Below, piece after piece: positions 49,701-58,018 of a DNA stretch of 64,000 bases. How positions within the stretch are numbered: the first letter of the stretch is position 1; each line of letters opens with the position of its first letter. The DNA is from Cyanophora paradoxa. Its lineage: Eukaryota; Glaucocystophyceae; Cyanophorales; Cyanophoraceae. The stretch covers positions 62,001 through 126,000 of the forward strand of contig QPMI01000092.1 of the NCBI GenBank assembly GCA_004431415.1, read 5' to 3'. Under the pieces are notes generated by a model. It did not search any database and was not told the origin of the DNA. It worked only from the letters and a program-made list of their open reading frames with translations. The translations under genes were made by a program, and so were the position numbers.

Positions 49701-52600
49701 CAACGGATGCAGAATTAGCGGCGGCACTTGCGAATTACTTACCTCTTACAGGTGGGACTGTTAATGGAACCGTTAACGCTACCACTTTACAAATTGGCGG
49801 AACCACAATACCAAAAGGTTTCGAATTCGATCAATTAGACACTGTTTCAACAGATAGAAGCGCAAATAATTGGACTGTTAATTGGACAGGACAAAGAACA
49901 GGACAAACAGGATGTTACACAAACCCACTAAATGATGAAGATTGCAGCGGATGTTTTATGCGTTGGACAGTTCCAGAAGGTATGAAATCGTTTTACATTC
50001 AACTTTTACTTTGGGATAATTGTAGATATTTCGATATATACGGACAAACCGTGAATAACCATCAACATTTCCTTAGACGCGTTAATAACTATCAAGCTGT
50101 TCAAGTTGGCGCCGTTCAAGATGGAACGTATATGGCTATTGCGTTTACTTCTGTAAATTGTGAATTTTACAGTAAAATATATGTTCAAGGGCGAAAAGGT
50201 CGCATTTATCTAACGGGTGTTTTCGGTTGGAGTAGACAAAGAGCAACTGATACGGATGTAGGATTAGTGCATTATGATAATATCGCTTTTAATCCTGTCG
50301 GCAAATATTCAGATTTCGATGTAGTGAGTGGTTGGAATAGCACTGGTGTAGCGTTTGTTGGAAGTTGGCAGACCGATTGGAAACCTACAACAGATAACCC
50401 AGTAGCAGGATTTTATAGCAGCACAACAGACGATGCAACCAGTAGTGACTACGCGCAAGTTGTAGTGCCGACGGGAATGAAAACATGTCACATCCAATAT
50501 TTATGTTGGACGAATGCAAGATACTTTGATATTCAGGGATTCCGCAACAGTCGATGGAATCATATTATGAGAGTGAATACTTACCAGAATGTATCAAACA
50601 CAGCCGATTCATTATGGCATGACAGTTTATTATGGACTTCCGTATTTTGTGGGAATTTTACACATATTAGAGTTGTGGCAAGAAAAGGACGTGTTCATAT
50701 TGGATATTTTGCATGGACGAAAGAAGTAGGAAGAACAGCACCAGCAAATGGAATGATAAGTTGGGATAATATTTACAGTCGTCCGGCATTAATTACAGCC
50801 GCAGACCTTCCAGGAACGGCAACATGGGCAATTGATACATGGTTAAAATCAGCAGACAACTACTCGCGGTTTTATTTTGCAAATGCAAATGCAACATACA
50901 TTAGAGGTAGACCTAATAACGATAATGCGTGTGTTGTATTCAGAAACTCAGCAGATTCTACAATTTTACAATCATATGAAAATGGCAACCTTGCGGTTAC
51001 TAATACTTTGATTGCTCCGACCATAAGTGCAACAACCATAGATGTTGCAACATTAAAAAGAAATGGTTATGAAATTCCGAAATTCTACGGTTTTGATGAC
51101 ACAGTAGCAGGTGGTGCTTATCATTCATCGGGCGGAACTTGGTCGGTTGGGTATGGAACAGCTTGGGATCCAGGATATAATTATGGTAGTCATGTGTATA
51201 ATAGTGAAAGTCAAGATGAAGTGTCTACAACAACTTGGATTCAGTATACAATTCCCACCGCATTAGTGAATGGAACAGCATACCTTACACATTTACCATG
51301 GTATAATTGCCGTTACTTTGAGATTTGGGGAGTCCGTAGTAATGGGGCAATAGTATTTATTACAAGAGTAAATAACTATCAGCCACATGATGGTAACGCA
51401 GACGGTCACCACAACGGGTTAAACAATGTCCCAATTTTCCTTGCCGGTCGATTTACTCACCTCCGTATTTATCCCAGAGTTGGAAGAGTTCACATTATGG
51501 GTATTGGTTTTACGCACGATCGAGCAAATAGTAGTTCATATGGTGGTCACACAGGTTACATTTCTTGGGATAACATTTATAGTAAGCCAAATCTACTTAC
51601 ACCGAGTTTAGTTGGAAACATTACAGGTTTTGATACTTGGAGTGGAACAGGTAGTGGTGGTCTATCATTTAGCGGATCTTGGGTATCAGGTTGGACGGCT
51701 ACTAATGATAATCCTGTGGACGGATTTTATAGCAGTATTGAAGGAGAAACGACGAGTAGTGATTGGGCGCAAATCGAAAAACCAGCAAATATGAAAACAT
51801 GTCACGTTCAATACTTGTGTTGGACAAATACAAGATATTTCGATATTGGAGGTTATCGATCGGGTAGATGGTTCCACATTATGCGAGTAAATACTTACCA
51901 GGCTATCTCAAATTATGGAACTTCTGATTATCACGATGGGTTGGCGTGGGCTTCCTTTGCTTGTGATAACTTTTCACACGTAAGATTTGTTGCAAGTAAA
52001 GGACGGTGTTACATCGGTATGGTTGGATGGACAAAAGAAAAAGGAAGAACCACACCAGCAAATGGGACGATCAGTTGGGATAACGTTTTTAGCAAACCAA
52101 ATAGCGCAACTTGGGCTACCGGAACTTGGATAACATCAACTGATAATTATGAAAGAGTATATTTCGGTTCAGCATCAACTACATATATTAGAGGACATGC
52201 AACAACAGTAGTAGAATTTAGAAATACGATAGATACACATGTAGCATTTATAAATGACGATGGTTACATGTGGGTTAGAAACTATCTCGGACAAGGTAGC
52301 GATAGAAGATACAAAACCGATATTAAAAAGATAACGGGCGCTCTTTCAGCAATTGAAAAGTTAGAAGGAGTGAGTTTTAAACGAATCGGAAGTGAAAAAG
52401 ACGGAACAAGATTAGGGTTAATTGCGCAAGATGTGCAACAGGTTATACCAGAAGTTGTTAGAGCAAAACAAGATGATGGCTACTTAGCTCTCGAATACAC
52501 GGGTTTAATTCCGGTTCTCATAGAAGCTGTTAAAGAATTATCTAAGAAATGCAAGGGTCTACAAGATCAAATAGATCAATGGCGCAGCCAGGCTGCTTAA
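46778..52600 (+). CDS. Giant virion fibre with HxH repeats and S74 chaperone domain
   Basis: 1940 residues. Order: an anchor-like region (about 1-250), a Pro-rich hinge (PIPPIPPLPGLPKPPTPD, about 262), acidic and Pro-rich spacers, three HRHDW-type repeats (about 389-440), a globular block, ten ITDFAHxHxK repeats of 12 residues (about 649-770), a second related globular block, then four modules of about 150 residues with W-, Y- and F-rich beta strands (RYFDIxG, IMRVNTYQ, ISWDNIYS, from about 1010), and a carboxyl S74 chaperone (about 1840-1930) with GSDRRYKTDIKKI, GLIAQDVQQVIPEV. The HxH repeats resemble metal-binding trimeric phage tail fibres. S74 domains usually cut themselves off at the S of GSD after trimer folding. 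It probably binds the host. From about 48.1 kb its bases are richer in A/T. Confidence 0.9.
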   Translation: MSYILKKPVPLRKAPDLVDDRHINIRVFGSTLIEYNADKDIHQTELNRPAALILRNSHVGAPDIAQRFCLGPAENYVAEIVGSRALPRHLRIASSGTVSKYDSGRLIFRLQNDRGVHTSALRLIDESNAITNKTAAQITGRILLGEDAGISVLSSQIQPFPWDLLYTAARETNILYGFDVNQIDTEPATRLDIPGCTFGSILIEGDRHLLPALHDRYDLGLRTRQWRNIHGTNIYQDGKKVSTEEEVINIFNYYFGPIVPIPPIPPLPGLPKPPTPDGPGRERVADETIPFGQNIISWEAVRNRPVIEPYKHPHEEYLPPDIEVFPLEMYTEPEEQLLPDGLDVQELEYEQPVIPHEQLLPDGFEPILFPLEFTVDWESITNKPEIFPPEEHRHDWDEIDNKPLRFPPEDHRHDWEDIDNVPPEFPPEDHRHNWDEIDQQPTFASAGNILTDFPHGVSLYQNIEIPERLQLNDYYVSRKGIDAGTTMEGELYIRPPTRNVILPLGGGIEIKDTKPGIYLTNYYVDDVPMTGGLISLPSDPANFDNKDATLQINVTNVSDFDGSRPKLIFSREQLAAETLLGNRDDYKQCEVAWIKTNYNGGVPEGLLEINQRASAKNIHNENISRVVTEDYFRWDNIPDAPEKFPPSDHEHVKADITDFAHTHTKDQITDFAHKHVKADITDFAHEHVKADITDFAHTHTKDQITDFAHKHVKADITDFAHEHVKADITDFAHTHTKDQITDFAHKHVKADITDFAHEHVKADITDFAHRHDWDEIDQQPVFAQLNAIGNVFNGVTLYQSINTPDRLYLNDHYVSLNGSFTGQEGTPMVGTLAVRLPRDPIVNGVYSGDFNVGVNDTFPSIYVTNYHPGETGQVADFSAAIQINVTDQSAYDGARPKIVFTREKVVNYLPVAGQPTDDHGKCEMAWIKTTSGGALEVNQRMAAKNLHNTTLSGVVTDDYLTNKGYLTTADLSSYATDAELAAALANYLPLTGGTVNGTVNATTLQIGGTTIPKGFEFDQLDTVSTDRSANNWTVNWTGQRTGQTGCYTNPLNDEDCSGCFMRWTVPEGMKSFYIQLLLWDNCRYFDIYGQTVNNHQHFLRRVNNYQAVQVGAVQDGTYMAIAFTSVNCEFYSKIYVQGRKGRIYLTGVFGWSRQRATDTDVGLVHYDNIAFNPVGKYSDFDVVSGWNSTGVAFVGSWQTDWKPTTDNPVAGFYSSTTDDATSSDYAQVVVPTGMKTCHIQYLCWTNARYFDIQGFRNSRWNHIMRVNTYQNVSNTADSLWHDSLLWTSVFCGNFTHIRVVARKGRVHIGYFAWTKEVGRTAPANGMISWDNIYSRPALITAADLPGTATWAIDTWLKSADNYSRFYFANANATYIRGRPNNDNACVVFRNSADSTILQSYENGNLAVTNTLIAPTISATTIDVATLKRNGYEIPKFYGFDDTVAGGAYHSSGGTWSVGYGTAWDPGYNYGSHVYNSESQDEVSTTTWIQYTIPTALVNGTAYLTHLPWYNCRYFEIWGVRSNGAIVFITRVNNYQPHDGNADGHHNGLNNVPIFLAGRFTHLRIYPRVGRVHIMGIGFTHDRANSSSYGGHTGYISWDNIYSKPNLLTPSLVGNITGFDTWSGTGSGGLSFSGSWVSGWTATNDNPVDGFYSSIEGETTSSDWAQIEKPANMKTCHVQYLCWTNTRYFDIGGYRSGRWFHIMRVNTYQAISNYGTSDYHDGLAWASFACDNFSHVRFVASKGRCYIGMVGWTKEKGRTTPANGTISWDNVFSKPNSATWATGTWITSTDNYERVYFGSASTTYIRGHATTVVEFRNTIDTHVAFINDDGYMWVRNYLGQGSDRRYKTDIKKITGALSAIEKLEGVSFKRIGSEKDGTRLGLIAQDVQQVIPEVVRAKQDDGYLALEYTGLIPVLIEAVKELSKKCKGLQDQIDQWRSQAA
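48721..49086 (+). repeat. 108-bp tandem triplication inside the fibre gene
   Basis: Three consecutive 36-residue units, each made of three 12-residue motifs (ITDFAHTHTKDQ, ITDFAHKHVKAD, ITDFAHEHVKAD), followed by a tenth ITDFAH. The nucleotide copies are almost identical, so this part expanded recently and could vary in length between copies. Confidence 0.9.
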
Positions 52601-52631
52601 CTGCCGTAATAAAAATGTCACAGTATAGTAA

Positions 52632-52940
52632 ATGGCGACCTATCCACTTGGTGGATCTCCTTCCACTACTACTGAGCCTGTCGCTCTTGCATTCGATACT
52701 ATTAAACTTGTAGCCGCGCTACAAAACGTCGAAAAAACAATTCAGCAAACTAACAAACTGTCCCCAGTTGTTCATGAATATAAAAACCTCTTGGTTAATG
52801 TCCTCGCGCAATCGGCTTATGGTGATCCTGCCGGCAAATATAATGAGCTCGATTCAAACCTGAAAACTATGATGATGTCACTTCATAACCTATCCACTAT
52901 CTATCAAGCTCTCGGATCAAATCTGATCACTCCAGCTTGA
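52632..52940 (+). CDS. Small hypothetical protein after the fibre
   Basis: 102 residues, no known family. Helical, rich in Leu, Asn and Gln (LVAALQNVEKTIQQTNKL, LDSNLKTMMMSLHNLSTIY), with no membrane segment. The gene lies 31 bp after the fibre and 37 bp before the next gene. It could be a fibre assembly or linker protein (position only). A possible earlier ATG at 52615 is in another frame and gives a short ORF, so 52632 is preferred. Confidence 0.6.
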   Translation: MATYPLGGSPSTTTEPVALAFDTIKLVAALQNVEKTIQQTNKLSPVVHEYKNLLVNVLAQSAYGDPAGKYNELDSNLKTMMMSLHNLSTIYQALGSNLITPA

Positions 52941-52977
52941 CGTTGCTGCATTATTTTTTCTCTTTCGTTTCTATCAA

Positions 52978-53826
52978 ATGACCGAGTACAATCGGGTCCA
53001 ACTACCTATCTACTCGCTCGGCTCCCCAGCCATCCATATGAGGCAGCACGAAGTTAGCGATGCCATTGCTGGATTAGAGTCCACTGAGCGGCCAAATTCA
53101 ACTAACGCCTTTGATCAGCGATCGGTGATTCGGTGTAAAGAATTGCGCGCAGATAAAAACTCTGGGGTTGTCAAAACAACGCGATTACTAGTTACAAATG
53201 CCAATTTCTCACAGCCCATAACAGGGGGAGTTGATTCGTACAGTGTTGACCTCCGAAGCATAAACTATGATCAAAACACTGCTGCCCTCACTGTGCGCTC
53301 CGGAGGAGCGGCTATTACCGGTGCTTGCCGAGTTAGTGGAGGGCTATCATCATCGATTGCCATCAATGATGTCCCAGACTTTTCATTAGAGAATGCTGAA
53401 AATCGTAAACGAGTTCGCATGTATGTACCCTGCTGTGACCTCCCCTATGCACAAGCTCTAGTAGAAGTTGAAATTACAATAGCTAATTCCAGCACACCAA
53501 ATGGTCTCGATGGAGAGAGGTTGCTTTCAAACAGAGAAATCCCCAAGGCACTTCAATCGCTCTGTCAAGATCAAAATGATCAAATAGGCCATGTTTACAC
53601 GTTCTTTGTACAGGGTCTAGGACACGCAGGACGTGGATACGTTGTTCGTAATATTAATACAAGGCATCTTTTCGATTTATATGCTACTGCTATAGGCAGA
53701 TATTCTATCCTAATCATTGGCTATCGCTCCGATGTGGCTGCATCTGTGGCCACTAGAGGACTGAATCCTGATCCGGCACTGAATAATATGTATGAGGAAG
53801 GCAATCCGGAAAATCCTATACCTTAA
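52978..53826 (+). CDS. Probable virion protein, paralogue 1
   Basis: 282 residues, no known family. It shares with the next gene (53856-54689) the landmarks LESTE, KNSGVVKTTRLLVTNANF, AALTVRSGGAAITGA and DLPYAQALVEVEI. Beta-rich, with few charged residues in strands and a Gly-rich centre. Its place after the fibre and small gene, with the paralogue 29 bp downstream, suggests a fibre head, tail or glycan-binding protein. The product resembles no enzyme I know. Confidence 0.7.
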   Translation: MTEYNRVQLPIYSLGSPAIHMRQHEVSDAIAGLESTERPNSTNAFDQRSVIRCKELRADKNSGVVKTTRLLVTNANFSQPITGGVDSYSVDLRSINYDQNTAALTVRSGGAAITGACRVSGGLSSSIAINDVPDFSLENAENRKRVRMYVPCCDLPYAQALVEVEITIANSSTPNGLDGERLLSNREIPKALQSLCQDQNDQIGHVYTFFVQGLGHAGRGYVVRNINTRHLFDLYATAIGRYSILIIGYRSDVAASVATRGLNPDPALNNMYEEGNPENPIP

Positions 53827-53855
53827 GTGGAAAGTTTTATCTCCTGTTTTCTAAA

Positions 53856-54689
53856 ATGGAAGCTGTTGAAAGAATAGTAGTTCCAACTTTAACTCTTGCG
53901 GCCCCAGTAAATCACGTCCTGCAGCATGCGATTTCCGACGACGTGCCTGGCCTAGAGTCTACAGAGCAGCAGCCAACTCTTAACACTTTTCGGGAGAATC
54001 ACATATTACGTTTAGGAGAGGTTAGATGTGACAAAAATAATGGAGTGGTCAAAACAACAAATCTTGTCGTAACAAACGCAAACTTTAATGCACATTATGG
54101 GGATCCTGATAGCTATGACGACGCTAACAAGGTTAACACGTTTACCTACGAATCAAGAACAGGGGCTGTTACCTGCAGGTCCGGAGGTGCTTATATTGGA
54201 GATGGCCTGAGAGTGGGTGGAGCTGCTTGCGCCCCTATATTTGTAAATGATCAACCTAACCCTGAAAACACTAATGAAAGAATCAGAACGTATGTTCCTG
54301 GTATGAATTTGCCTTATATTATCAAAGTCTTCACGCTAAACATAAATGAGCAAACATCGATCGTAGATAACGTTCAGCCACTCGGAAATCATTTCAAGAG
54401 TGTTGTTGATATTCCCCCGGATATCTACTTCCTTTGTAGGAGAAACGATGCTCTCCGGCCAAACATAGCTGTTTTAATTAATCCTATTGACAATTTTGGT
54501 GTCGCTTTCCATTCTACTCCAGTGGGGGTTGAAGATTACCAGTTTATTGTGAGGGCTACGCTTATGGGCGCCTACAAAATTATTCTATTTGCCGAAAGAA
54601 CAGATGTGATTGCAAATGGTGTTAAGTACGGTGAGACCTTCAATTCGAATCGTTATTTCCCAATTGGTGGGGCCGATCCTAATCCCTGA
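53856..54689 (+). CDS. Probable virion protein, paralogue 2
   Basis: 277 residues. Same layout as paralogue 1: LESTEQQPTLNTF, KNNGVVKTTNLVVTNANF, AVTCRSGGAYIGDG, NLPYIIKVFTLNI. The two probably arose by tandem duplication and have since diverged by more than half of their residues. The ATG is in the context CTAAAATGG. Confidence 0.7.
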   Translation: MEAVERIVVPTLTLAAPVNHVLQHAISDDVPGLESTEQQPTLNTFRENHILRLGEVRCDKNNGVVKTTNLVVTNANFNAHYGDPDSYDDANKVNTFTYESRTGAVTCRSGGAYIGDGLRVGGAACAPIFVNDQPNPENTNERIRTYVPGMNLPYIIKVFTLNINEQTSIVDNVQPLGNHFKSVVDIPPDIYFLCRRNDALRPNIAVLINPIDNFGVAFHSTPVGVEDYQFIVRATLMGAYKIILFAERTDVIANGVKYGETFNSNRYFPIGGADPNP

Positions 54690-55064
54690 CTGAGCCCCGA
54701 ATTATTTACTGAGACCTCTGATAATGGCCTCATGTCTTGCAGGGCTGTTTGAGTTGCTACATCATTTCCATGCACACTCCCGCTTGCAATCCCAGTGCTG
54801 CACAGCTGACCTAGATCTTTCTTTTGGTGGTGATCATGACAGCAACAGCGCCAACCGTGAAGCTGAACTCGATGCTCTTCAGCACGTAGAAGATCCAGCA
54901 CCGCCCGGTGTGCACTACCAGAGGCCTCGGACGCCGTCAATAACGTACCATCTATATCAGGATGCTTGAAGACTCGCTGAGGCGTCCTGGACATCCTTTT
55001 GTTTGCTTTTGAAAAAAAGAAACGGGGACAGCCAGCCGTTTCAAACACATAGATAGCTTTTTAT
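54690..55064. other. Gap with weak minus-strand coding potential
   Basis: 375 bp without a secure gene. A minus-strand ORF (54653-55048) starts well (MSRTPQRVFKHPDID) and then becomes Cys/His-rich and improbable. If a 34-nt GTACGT...GGTAG segment (54921-54954) were spliced out, it would continue as a short hydrophobic protein (VHTGRCWIFYVLK, then VGAVAVMITTKRK), a plausible membrane peptide. A 34-nt intron is shorter than the others in this element, so this is only a suggestion. A plus-strand ORF (54724-54969) has no support. Confidence 0.3.
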
Positions 55065-55628
55065 TTACGCCCTGTTTTCAATTGGGAAATTAAGACGTAG
55101 AAAAGGCCGGTCTGCCTCTGCAGTGTGCTCAAGTAGATACTGATCTCGAGCTCTGGCTGCTTCCTCCGCTGTGGAGAAGCATCCGACATCGATTGTTTTT
55201 CTATTTTTGCCAATGGTAGCAACCCATCTGCTTTTCGATCTGTTGTAACTCACTCCAAGGAATCCGCTGGTGTTATTCGAATTCTTGTCTCGATGCATTC
55301 GGTGCTGCTGTTTTGTTACGAACTTTAGATTATCTCTGCGACAATCCAGTTTATCCCCGCTGACACAGAGGATGCTATGATCTGCAGGAGCTTTCCCCTT
55401 CACCAGATCTCTAAATTTCTTATGCCATCTCTCTTCAGGGTGGAATGCTACTGGATAGCCATTCGAGTCTATGTAGAACCTCAGACCAGAGAATTTCTCC
55501 TCGTCATCTTTCGAGATTAGCACTGAGTGCACTGTGTTTGGTGTCTTCACCTGAATTGCAGAGTCCATGTATCTTCCTTTCGATAATATAAGAGATTGTG
55601 TTCTCTTTATGTCATACACACCCCTCAT
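55065..55628 (-). CDS. HNH endonuclease with AP2 DNA-binding domain
   Basis: 187 residues at most. The HNH-like core is APADHSILCVSGDKLDCRR then DNLKFVTKQQH (residues about 96-125), with the DH and the RRDNL pattern of phage/homing HNH enzymes. An AP2 domain follows (SGFLGVSYNRSKSRWVA, IDVGCFSTAEEAARARD, about 135-175). Such HNH-AP2 proteins are usually free-standing homing endonucleases. The first ATG at 55628 is in the repeat-proximal region; a second ATG 20 codons later (MDSAIQ) is equally possible. It sits immediately inside the right terminal repeat and is read towards the centre of the element. Confidence 0.85.
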   Translation of the reverse strand: MRGVYDIKRTQSLILSKGRYMDSAIQVKTPNTVHSVLISKDDEEKFSGLRFYIDSNGYPVAFHPEERWHKKFRDLVKGKAPADHSILCVSGDKLDCRRDNLKFVTKQQHRMHRDKNSNNTSGFLGVSYNRSKSRWVATIGKNRKTIDVGCFSTAEEAARARDQYLLEHTAEADRPFLRLNFPIENRA

Positions 55629-55636
55629 ATTAAACC

Positions 55637-55966
55637 GGGAATTTCTAGTGCGGTGTCAGCCAAGATGGCCTCTCAGTGGACACTAGAATGCCTAAGCTCA
55701 TACCCTAAAGTGAATTCACAATCAGCCTCAAAGGCTCTCCCGTTAGCTACCTCCTCGAAGCTAAATCGAAATTTATTTTTCAACCCCGAAGGTACCCCCG
55801 CACACGCCCTCCGGCACGTAATAGCAGAGGGAAACGTGTAAAACGATTTTGGTACACGCACGGCAAAATCAGATCGATCTAGATAGGGGAAGACGCTAAA
55901 TACCCATGGAACCGCGGCCCGGAGCGAAGCGAAGTGGCCGTAAGCGGGGTCCATGGGTGTACAACA
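55637..55966 (-). repeat. Polinton terminal inverted repeat, right end
   Basis: Reverse complement of 30592-30906 (and 13670-13984), ending GGGTGTACAACA. It contains an extra 14 bp near 55660-55674 that the left repeats lack. Apart from that the repeats appear identical by eye. Confidence 0.93.
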
Positions 55967-55972
55967 ATCGTA
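55967..55972 (+). repeat. Target site duplication ATCGTA, right
   Basis: Six bases directly after TGTACAACA, identical to 30586-30591. Taking away the element and this copy restores the retroelement frame. Confidence 0.92.
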
Positions 55973-56742
55973 GACTCGACGTCGTAGCCACGGAGGTACG
56001 TGCGGAGTGTGCTCTCAACGTAATTGACAGCGGCCGTTCGTCGGTTGGGGCGCATGAATGTTGGGCTGCGGTTCTGCGCGTCGGTGAAGGACGTCTTGAC
56101 ACGGTTCAGGAGGGACTCGACGACAGCAGCTCCTGGGAGCGTCAGCGTTGTCGTAGGTGCAGGCGGCGCGTCGGTTGTGTCCATGGCGCCGTCGGTGAAA
56201 GTGAAGACACGACGGGCGCACAGAGCGTTGACGATTGCCTGAACCGTAGTGTCAACATCGAATGCCTCGAGCTCCTTACGCAGTACACTCGTGACGTGGT
56301 TGGCCGCAGCCTGCCGCGTGCGAGGCGGCGGGGCGCCCGTGTTCGTGATGGCCATCGCTGCCATTTCAACCAAGTGTAACAGCTGCTCGCCCTCAGCGCC
56401 CCGGTAGGGCCGGCGAAGCTGCTCGTTGGTGTTCGAGATGTTAGTGTTAATTGCCGCGATAGTCGTCGTCTCACGGGCGATTGCGATCCACGTGCGCAAC
56501 GTTGTCACGTCATCCTCAGTGGCCGTGTCTGCAATGATGCGTGTGACGGCCGCATTCAGACGCTTGTGCTCACTGTGGCCTTTCGGGTTGATGAGCGGGC
56601 GGGTCGCCAGCAAGTGCCAATGCGGGTGGCTGTGGTGAGCGTGAGTGCCGTCAGCGCACGGGATGCCGGGGTTCACGTCGAGCGCCGGCGGGATCGGGAA
56701 CCGCCCGTTCTTCGCGTGTCCGGAGATGTCGCGGGCGATCAC
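55973..56742 (-). CDS. Retroelement polyprotein segment upstream of the insertion
   Basis: Minus-strand frame that ends at the insertion (VNYVESTLRTYLRGYDVEST) and continues across the empty site into 30591 or 13669. Alpha-helical with a His-rich patch (THAHHSHPHWHLL, about 56620) and two similar segments, HVTSVLRKELEAFDVDTTV and YVESTLRTYLRGYDVEST, which look like an internal repeat. No known family. The Met at 56742 is not a proven start. Confidence 0.5.
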
Positions 56743-57904
56743 AAAGAACTCCGTCTCCCTGGTCGGGTCACGAACGGGGTGCGACGTAGGGAGGCTTTCA
56801 AGCGCAGCGATGAGCGCGGAGTGAGCAGTACGAAGTCCGTCATTGGGCGCGTCACGACGGTGTGCCGAGGGAATGGGGCGGGCAACAAGGGTACCATTCT
56901 CCTGGCGGCCGACGACATGGGGTGGCAGTCAGCACACGTCTCGTTGGCGAAAGACAGGTCCCGACGGCGAGGCATGTGCGCATCCTCCGTGAATACCGCG
57001 GTACGGTAATTGGAGGCCTGCGTGAAGACGGGGTACATGTTGTCGTGGGGCTTGGGAAGCGGTGCGCGCGCGCCTCCTCCGAGTCGCCTTCCGCATCGAT
57101 AGCGTTGCGGACGCGAGCCCAGCAGACACCGGGGCCCTTCGGCTCGAGGTACGTCGTGAGCATCTGGAGGGCGGGGCAGTAAAGGATGGTACGCGCGTGG
57201 ATCTGGCGCTGGTCGCTCGAAGGGATGCCATCACGAAGCCAGTCAGTGCACTGGATGCCGTCGACGTGCATGCGGTTGTTAACACGGCGAGTGTGCATGT
57301 TGTAAGCAACGTTGTCGAGCCAGTCAGTGCAAAGGGGTACCAAGGACTCGCAGCCCTCGACCGCCGGTAGCGAGTCGATTTCGGGCATCTTGGCGGGCGG
57401 GGCCTTGTAGTTCGGGGTCGGCCGCCCACTTCCCTTCGAGACGTTCCCCTCCTGCTGCGAGGTGGCTGCGGGGGAGTCGGTGCTCGATTTGGAGGTTAGC
57501 GGGCCGAGTGCAGTGTCCATCGGCGACTCTGTGACGGGGTCCCCCAGGGCGCAGTACGTCCGGGTCTTCGGCTCCCGCACAGAGTCAGCGTCGGAGTTCG
57601 TGCTCTTCGCCGAGGGGGCGGCCGCGAAGGTGAGCGACCTCGTGACTGCGACGCGGGCGACGGGATTGATGGCGTTCGGGCGCGGGCGGTGCATACGGCC
57701 AAAGTTTCGAGTGAAGAGCGGGGTTTTCTTGGACGTGACGGGAGCCAAGGCGGCGGACATGCGAGTGTGGTCGTGCCGGCGGAGGCCAGCGTTGATGAGG
57801 TCGCGGATACTGCCGGCAGTGACGCCCCGCCGGGGCTGCGCACACCGAATTGGAACACGGGACTCGGCCGCAGTACGGCTTCCCGTTTCCATCTCTGTCG
57901 ACAA
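56743..57904 (-). CDS. Retroelement polyprotein segment with Cys/His positions
   Basis: The ORF 56852-57904 is real from about 57900 down to about 57080, and then the frame moves to 56739-57038 (YPVFTQASNYRTAVFTED, then ANETCADCHPMS). It contains CTDWLDNVAYNMHTRRVNNR and VDGIQCTDWLRDG. I recognise no family. The Arg-rich low-complexity end of the ORF below 57080 is out of frame. A Met at 57904 is not proven to be a start. Confidence 0.45.
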
Positions 57905-58018
57905 GTCAGACGGGGCCGGCGACGACGGGCCGGTCGCGTGAGTCGACGAGGGGACGGCGACGCGGGTTCAGCGACGGGGATGGCGACGGGGACGGGGCCG
58001 TCCTCTCCGCCGCCGACG

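Larger units (their letters stand above)
30592..55966. mobile_element. Complete Polinton/Maverick (adintovirus-like) element, 25,375 bp
   Basis: Bounded by terminal inverted repeats and a 6-bp target duplication, and encoding protein-primed PolB, retroviral-type integrase, packaging ATPase, a probable double-jelly-roll capsid protein and penton-like proteins; this is the defining Polinton gene set. It also encodes Rep, histone H3, patatin, S74 fibre and HNH-AP2 proteins. Base composition is about even, in contrast to the GC-rich host retroelement. It sits in a retroelement ORF on the minus strand; removing it with one ATCGTA leaves the frame ...ESTILLLVY... open. The right-half genes have no evident frame breaks, so the element looks young. 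Confidence 0.95.
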
